10,137 bases of DNA from CAZJGF01 sp964545665 (GTDB lineage: Bacteria > Chloroflexota > Dehalococcoidia > GIF9 > AB-539-J10), in NCBI GenBank assembly GCA_964545665.1, contig CAZJGF010000054.1, positions 1-10,137 on the forward strand, read 5' to 3'. Shown here one piece after another: positions 6,542-10,137 of this stretch (position 1 is the first letter of the stretch; every line of letters starts with the position of its first letter). The position numbers and the translations under genes are program-made. The notes beneath the pieces were generated by a model that worked only from the letters and a program-made list of their open reading frames with translations, was not told where the DNA came from and made no database searches.

Positions 6542-6874
6542 ATGTCAAAGAATTGTGGCAAAGATGCGCTTAGAGGTGATCTGGTTCAGATTCATAAGGT
6601 TATTCTGACACCTGAGCAAAGGCCGGAGAACTTACCCGCCTCTACAAGAGTTGTTCCTTATGAAGGTTGGATTAAGGGATTTCTCCTAGACGACGAGGCG
6701 AAGGTCGGGGATAAGGTTCGTGTTGAGACGTTTATTGGGCGTGAAGTATTAGGGACTCTGGTCGAAGTCAACCCGGCATACGACCACAAATTTGGCCAGC
6801 CTCAGCGGAATTTGATTTCGGCCGCTATACAAGCCAGGGGGCGAATAGAAAGGAGATCAGCCCATGGAGAGTGA
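6542..6874 (+). CDS. ortA: 2-amino-4-ketopentanoate (AKP) thiolase, alpha subunit OrtA
   Basis: This 110-residue small subunit works with OrtB. Together they split 2-amino-4-oxopentanoate with CoA to alanine and acetyl-CoA, the last step of the Clostridium oxidative ornithine pathway. Recognisable stretches are GDLVQIHKVILTPEQR (12-27), VPYEGWIKGFLLDDEAKVGD (38-57), VRVETFIGREVLGTLVEVNP (59-78) and YDHKFGQPQRNLI (80-92). The PxYxHxFG ending and the KGFL..A.vGD.v.i.T.iGR core are the OrtA hallmarks I recall; length is close to characterised OrtA. GGAGGT lies five bases before ATG 6542. The 3' end overlaps ortB by 11 bases, indicating translational coupling. The partner gene makes the assignment much stronger than the sequence alone. 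Confidence 0.88.
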   Translation: MSKNCGKDALRGDLVQIHKVILTPEQRPENLPASTRVVPYEGWIKGFLLDDEAKVGDKVRVETFIGREVLGTLVEVNPAYDHKFGQPQRNLISAAIQARGRIERRSAHGE

Positions 6875-8291
6875 CAGCGGCTATCATTCAGTGATGGCCA
6901 GGAGGAACGAGATACTCGAGCGCTCTACTGGCATTGACTACCATGAGTTTGAAATTTCTCCCCTTGCCTTTGATTATGAAGGCATGATGAATTCCTGTGG
7001 CTATTCCTTGTCCGATATTCAGGAGATTCAGAGAGAAACCGGTGTGGGCAATACACCACTGATTGAACTGAAGAATATCACCAAGTTGGTGCGCTCGATT
7101 TCAGCTCCCGGGAAAGGAGGGCGGATCTTCATCAAAGATGAGAGGGCCAATCCCAGTGGGAGTTTCAAGGATCGCCGGGCTTCGTTATCTGTCTACCATG
7201 CTGCACGATTGGGATACGAAGGTGTAGTATGTGCCAGTTCGGGGAATTATGGTGCTGCGGTGGCTTCCCAGGCTGCCAAACGTGGGCTCAAGGCGATTAT
7301 CATTCAAGAAGTCTATGATAGCCGGAAGGTGGGGCAGCCGGAAATACTGGAGAAAACCAGGACGTGCGAAGCCTACGGGGCTGAGGTCTGGCAGGTGACA
7401 GTGGGGCCAGAACTATTCTATATGATGCTTCGTGCCCTGGAGGAGACCGGCTTCTTCAGTGCTTCCCTCTACATTCCCACCAGTGTTCTGGGAATCGAAA
7501 CGTTGGGCTACGATGTAGCACGACAGGTTATGGAACGAGAGGGCAAGTTTCCTGATATGGTTGTGATTACCCACGCTGGGGGTGGCAACGTCACTGGCAC
7601 GGCCAGGGGGCTGCAAAAGGCCGGAAGTGGTGAAACGGTGGTAGTGGGCGCCTCCGTTGACCTGAGAGGCTTGCACATGGCCAGCGACCATGATTTTAAC
7701 CGCAAGTCCTTCACCACAGGGCACTCTGGCTTTGGCATCCCCTTTCTGACCTGGCCAGACCGCACGGATGTACCTAGAAATGCTGCTAGGGCACTGCGCT
7801 ACCTCGATCAGTACGTTCTGGTGACTCAGGGGGAAGTCTTCTACACCACCGAGCTTCTGGCAAAATTGGAGGGGCTCGACCGTGGCCCGGCAGGGAATAC
7901 TTCACTGACCGCCGCAATTTCGCTCGCTCGGGAACTGGATGAAGAGCAGATATTGGTAGTCCAGGAAACGGAATACACCGGCGCTGGAAAATTGCCCTCT
8001 TCGCAGCTTACCTTTGCTGAGGAGAATGGAATTGAGGTAAGGCGGGGTGACCCGAAGGACAATATCCCTGGGAAGTTGATTGTGATTCCCGACCGAGTTG
8101 AGCAAATACATGTGGAGGAACTGGACCTGAATAAGATTCGAGAATCATACGTAAAGCATGCTATAGAGTTGACGGGAGTCTCTCAACCCACAGAGACAGA
8201 CGTCGTCTTTCTGGCGGAGGATTCCAGAAGCTCGGTTGAGTTTGTTCGTAAGGTGCTGAATTCTCTCAATGTTGAGATGGCATCTGGCTAA
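6864..8291 (+). CDS. ortB: 2-amino-4-ketopentanoate (AKP) thiolase, beta subunit OrtB (PLP-dependent)
   Basis: This 475-residue catalytic subunit is a fold-type II PLP enzyme (threonine synthase/cysteine synthase fold). The Schiff-base lysine is Lys102 in NPSGSFKDRRA (96-106). SSGNYGAAVASQAAKRG (125-141) is the substrate/PLP asparagine loop, and HAGGGNVTGTARGL (237-250) is the glycine-rich phosphate-binding loop. The N-terminus ARRNEILERSTGIDY, then GNTPLIELKN (62-71), and the C-terminal QETEYTGAGKLPSSQLTFAE (367-386) fit OrtB rather than threonine synthase. AGGAG lies eight bases before ATG 6864, which is 11 bases inside ortA. It would act in the cytoplasm, giving acetyl-CoA and alanine from AKP plus CoA. 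The dehydrogenase Ord and aminomutase OraS/OraE that normally supply AKP are not in this window. No lesions are seen; all motifs look intact. Confidence 0.93.
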   Translation: MESDSGYHSVMARRNEILERSTGIDYHEFEISPLAFDYEGMMNSCGYSLSDIQEIQRETGVGNTPLIELKNITKLVRSISAPGKGGRIFIKDERANPSGSFKDRRASLSVYHAARLGYEGVVCASSGNYGAAVASQAAKRGLKAIIIQEVYDSRKVGQPEILEKTRTCEAYGAEVWQVTVGPELFYMMLRALEETGFFSASLYIPTSVLGIETLGYDVARQVMEREGKFPDMVVITHAGGGNVTGTARGLQKAGSGETVVVGASVDLRGLHMASDHDFNRKSFTTGHSGFGIPFLTWPDRTDVPRNAARALRYLDQYVLVTQGEVFYTTELLAKLEGLDRGPAGNTSLTAAISLARELDEEQILVVQETEYTGAGKLPSSQLTFAEENGIEVRRGDPKDNIPGKLIVIPDRVEQIHVEELDLNKIRESYVKHAIELTGVSQPTETDVVFLAEDSRSSVEFVRKVLNSLNVEMASG

Positions 8292-8350
8292 ACATTGGTT
8301 TCCAGGATCATCATGACCAACCGGGTGTAATGTTCAATGCCCTAGGGTGA

Positions 8351-8359
8351 TGATATAAT
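8351..8359 (+). promoter_or_regulatory. Extended -10 promoter element upstream of the FKBP lipoprotein gene
   Basis: TGATATAAT is a consensus extended -10 (TGn-TATAAT). A weak -35, TGTTCA, lies 17 bases upstream (8331-8336). The predicted start would be near 8366, only about 9 bases before ATG 8375, implying a very short leader. Confidence 0.5.
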
Positions 8360-8374
8360 AGGCGAGATACCGTG

Positions 8375-8878
8375 ATGAACAGACATATGGTTTTGGTGGG
8401 GACCCTGCTTGTGGGAGTCATGTTGATTAGTGGATGTGTGGAAAGAGCGGCGGAGAGTGGCGACACTGTCAAGGTTGACTACACGGGCAAGTTGCTAGAT
8501 GGCACGGAATTTGATTCCTCTGTTGACCGTGGGCCTCTGGAGTTTACCATAGACTCAAATGAGTTAATTCCCCGGTTCGAACAGGCTGTGATTGGAATGA
8601 AGCCGGGCGAATCGAAAACCATCACCATTCCGGCTGAAGAAGCATACGGGCCGCGCTATGCGGAACTGGTATTTGAGGTGGATCGAAGCCAATTCTCGGA
8701 TGATGCGAAGCTGGAGGTTGGCTCGGTTATGAACTTCTATTCACCTGCACTTGGTGGACTGAAAGCTGTGGTGCTTGCCGTTTCTGAGTTGACTGTGACG
8801 TTAGATTGTAACCATCCTTTAGCTGGACAAGACTTGGTCTTTGATATCGAACTGATAGAGATTGTTGAGGGCGCTTAG
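8375..8878 (+). CDS. SlyD-type FKBP peptidyl-prolyl cis-trans isomerase, predicted lipoprotein
   Basis: This 167-residue protein speeds prolyl isomerisation and probably chaperones folding outside the membrane. The N-terminus (NRHMVLVGTLLVGVML) is a lipoprotein signal peptide with lipobox ISGC; Cys21 would be lipidated. The FKBP domain starts at GDTVKVDYTGKLLDGTEFDSS (29-49) and continues through LIPRFEQAVIGMKPGESKTI (64-83) and PAEEAYGPR (86-94). An insert-in-flap region follows (about 97-145), and the SlyD signature NHPLAGQDLVFDIELIEI (146-163) ends it. The usual SlyD His-rich metal tail is missing. Cytoplasmic SlyD is the common form, so the lipoprotein version is less usual though known for other FKBPs. 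The start is uncertain: GTG 8372, ATG 8375 and ATG 8387 are in frame, and no strong Shine-Dalgarno is seen. A promoter sits right upstream; the next gene follows after 57 bases and may be co-transcribed. Confidence 0.9.
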   Translation: MNRHMVLVGTLLVGVMLISGCVERAAESGDTVKVDYTGKLLDGTEFDSSVDRGPLEFTIDSNELIPRFEQAVIGMKPGESKTITIPAEEAYGPRYAELVFEVDRSQFSDDAKLEVGSVMNFYSPALGGLKAVVLAVSELTVTLDCNHPLAGQDLVFDIELIEIVEGA

Positions 8879-8935
8879 CGATTTCATTTGTATTGCCGTT
8901 GCTCTTGATATTGCAAGTAGCAAGGGGCTGACCTA

Positions 8936-9817
8936 GTGCACATTATCAGAGGCGTCTTCTCGGGAATCTTTAGTTCTGTACTAGTTGCTGCGCTGGTTGC
9001 CCTGGGCATCGTTATCAGCCTGAATCTCACCATACTCAACCCCGATTTTGCCATCTCAGAGCTTGACAAATTGGATGGCTATTCAATAATCAGTGATAAG
9101 GTGAGGGAGCAGATTCCGGCAGAAGAGCCCTATCTGGCTGAGCTTGTGGATGAGACCATTATCGAGCTGGAACCCTGGCTAAGAGACCAGACCAATACCG
9201 CCGTTTATGCCATCTACGCGTATCTTCAGGGAGAGCGGGAGCTCAATATAGTCATTCCACTGGAACAAGTGAGGACTTGTGTCAAAGCGAATGTCGAGCA
9301 AACTATACTTGAACTCCTGCCGCCTGAACTTGGAGGAGCTTCCCAGGGGCAGATACAAGCCTTTCTACCACTGGTATATGCCGAGATAGACAACCGAATC
9401 CCAGAGCAAATTGAACTCAACGAGACGTTTCTGGGTCCAGAAGTAACCGCGCAGTTCCAGAAAGCACGACAGATTGTTGGCTATATACAGCTTGGCTATA
9501 AATTGTCGATTGGTCTGGCTGTCTTGATGATATTAGCTATAGCTTTGATACAATGGTGGCATATGAAGCCAATTACCCTCTATGTAGGTATACCCATGGC
9601 TATCGCCGGAGCTGTCAGCCTCGTGGGCTCCATGGTCGGTGGAACTCTTATCTCTGGGCTACTACATGACATGCCTCCTGAGATAATGCCAATATTGCCG
9701 CAACTGATTACCGACGCCACCCGTCCTCTACGAATATACGGCATAGCAGTCTTGATTACTGGAATTGGGCTAATAGTGCTCTCCATTAAGCTTAGCCCTC
9801 CAGGCTACGCATCCTGA
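8936..9817 (+). CDS. Four-TM membrane protein with large exposed domain (hypothetical)
   Basis: I do not recognise a family in this 293-residue protein. TM1 is at about 10-34 (FSGIFSSVLVAALVALGIVI), followed by a hydrophilic, largely helical domain of about 150 residues (35-185) containing SELDKLDGYSIISDKVREQI, two tryptophan/proline-containing segments (ELEPWLRDQ) and one Cys (115). Three closely spaced helices follow at about 188-207, 213-240 and 266-285. With a single first TM, the domain would be exposed on the outside of the cytoplasmic membrane. The start is GTG 8936, with AAGGGG about 12 bases upstream; there is no better ATG nearby. The gap from the FKBP lipoprotein gene is 57 bases on the same strand, so the lipoprotein could help fold or act near this domain, but that is positional inference. 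A strong hairpin follows the stop. Confidence 0.78.
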   Translation: MHIIRGVFSGIFSSVLVAALVALGIVISLNLTILNPDFAISELDKLDGYSIISDKVREQIPAEEPYLAELVDETIIELEPWLRDQTNTAVYAIYAYLQGERELNIVIPLEQVRTCVKANVEQTILELLPPELGGASQGQIQAFLPLVYAEIDNRIPEQIELNETFLGPEVTAQFQKARQIVGYIQLGYKLSIGLAVLMILAIALIQWWHMKPITLYVGIPMAIAGAVSLVGSMVGGTLISGLLHDMPPEIMPILPQLITDATRPLRIYGIAVLITGIGLIVLSIKLSPPGYAS

Positions 9818-9825
9818 ACAGGTAT

Positions 9826-9865
9826 GCCGCAGTAGCTGCACGGGCATATGTTCCGCTACTGCGGC
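9826..9865. terminator. Strong GC-rich hairpin after the last plus-strand gene
   Basis: GCCGCAGTAGC (9826-9836) and GCTACTGCGGC (9855-9865) form a perfect 11-bp stem, extended by a wobble and an A-T pair outward, with an 18-base loop. It begins eight bases after the stop at 9817. There is no downstream T tract on either strand, so it may be a U-less terminator or a 3'-end stabilising structure shared by the converging genes. Confidence 0.5.
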
Positions 9866-9949
9866 GTGAAGTTGCCACGGTAGCTTGTCTTACTGGACTT
9901 TAAAGTTCATAGCTTGACATAATATATCGGTGACTTGGGAGGTTCCACC

Positions 9950-10137
9950 TCATCTTGATTCCATCGTCATGAGGCTTGATAACTGAGCGTTTGCCTGCTC
10001 CTCGATATCCTTGTTCTTTGACAGCCTTAGCGCTTCAAGGAAGTGAGTTCGTGCCATTTTACGAACCGTTTTGTAATCATGACCCAGCACCCGTAGGGTG
10101 ATTTGTTTGAGTGGCCCGGGGTTTGTTTTGGGTGCCC
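9950..10137 (-). CDS. Partial C-terminal end of an unidentified protein
   Basis: One minus-strand frame is open from the right window edge to a TGA at 9952-9950, giving 61 residues; the start lies outside the window. The visible part reads like real protein: PLKQITLRVLGHDYKTVRK, then MARTHFLEALRLSKNK and DIEEQANAQLSSLM. The A..hfleAL.l pattern followed by a second helix is compatible with the end of a TPR-like helical repeat, but one repeat is too little to call. The other minus-strand frames stop sooner. It converges with the four-TM protein gene, with the hairpin at 9826-9865 in between. The rest of the gap (9866-9949) shows nothing I can name. Confidence 0.5.
   Translation of the reverse strand, partial: APKTNPGPLKQITLRVLGHDYKTVRKMARTHFLEALRLSKNKDIEEQANAQLSSLMTMESR

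Noticed and set aside
6864..8291. Threonine synthase or diaminopropionate ammonia-lyase
   Set aside because: The PLP fold is shared, but adjacency and overlap with ortA and the overall N- and C-terminal sequence fit OrtB better.
9914..9942. Consensus -35 TTGACA on the plus strand
   Set aside because: No -10 at 16-18 bases (GGGAGG lies there) and no plus-strand gene follows in the window.

Overview
The window (10,137 bases, GC near half by eye) reads as an ordinary bacterial chromosome segment with mixed strand layout: compact genes, good Shine-Dalgarno sites and short intergenic gaps. There is no IS element, phage gene, CRISPR array, tRNA or rRNA that I can see. The closest match in gene style I can suggest is a Chloroflexota/Dehalococcoidia-like or other anaerobic, amino-acid-fermenting bacterium. 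This rests on the AKP thiolase pair (OrtA/OrtB), a CTC-type ribosomal protein L25, a cytoplasmic YwrD-type gamma-glutamyltransferase and a SlyD-type lipoprotein. It is an inference from protein flavour, not a demonstrated placement.

Layout. 99-815 (-): HhH-GPD-like DNA glycosylase-fold protein. 1047-1934 (+): MscS mechanosensitive channel, divergent from it. 2132-2617 (-): MGMT/alkyltransferase-like DNA-binding protein with PYWR where methyltransferases have PCHR. A divergent AT-rich promoter region (about 2660-2700) separates this from 2841-3383 (+), a three-TM protein with a SLATT/Pycsar-TM-like layout, and 3403-3750 (+), a small very acidic, probably disordered protein. 4030-4659 (-): ribosomal protein L25/CTC. 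4918-6504, 6542-6874 and 6864-8291 (+): a tight operon of gamma-glutamyltransferase-like hydrolase, ortA and ortB. 8375-8878 and 8936-9817 (+): a SlyD-type FKBP prolyl isomerase lipoprotein and an unidentified four-TM protein with a roughly 150-residue exposed domain. A strong hairpin follows at 9826-9865. 9950-10137 (-): the C-terminal end of another gene running off the window.

How the parts fit. The clearest functional unit is ggt-ortA-ortB: an amidohydrolase that would release amino acids from gamma-glutamyl compounds, next to a thiolase that splits 2-amino-4-oxopentanoate with CoA into alanine and acetyl-CoA. The upstream ornithine-pathway genes (racemase, aminomutase OraS/OraE, dehydrogenase Ord) are not in the window, so the source of the thiolase substrate is open. 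The first 4 kb holds two DNA-repair-fold genes around a mechanosensitive channel, then the membrane protein/acidic protein pair. That pair is the best candidate here for something undescribed, although nothing in the window proves a defence role. Several starts are better placed at an ATG 3 to 15 bases inside the longest open frame, because a Shine-Dalgarno site sits just upstream of that ATG.
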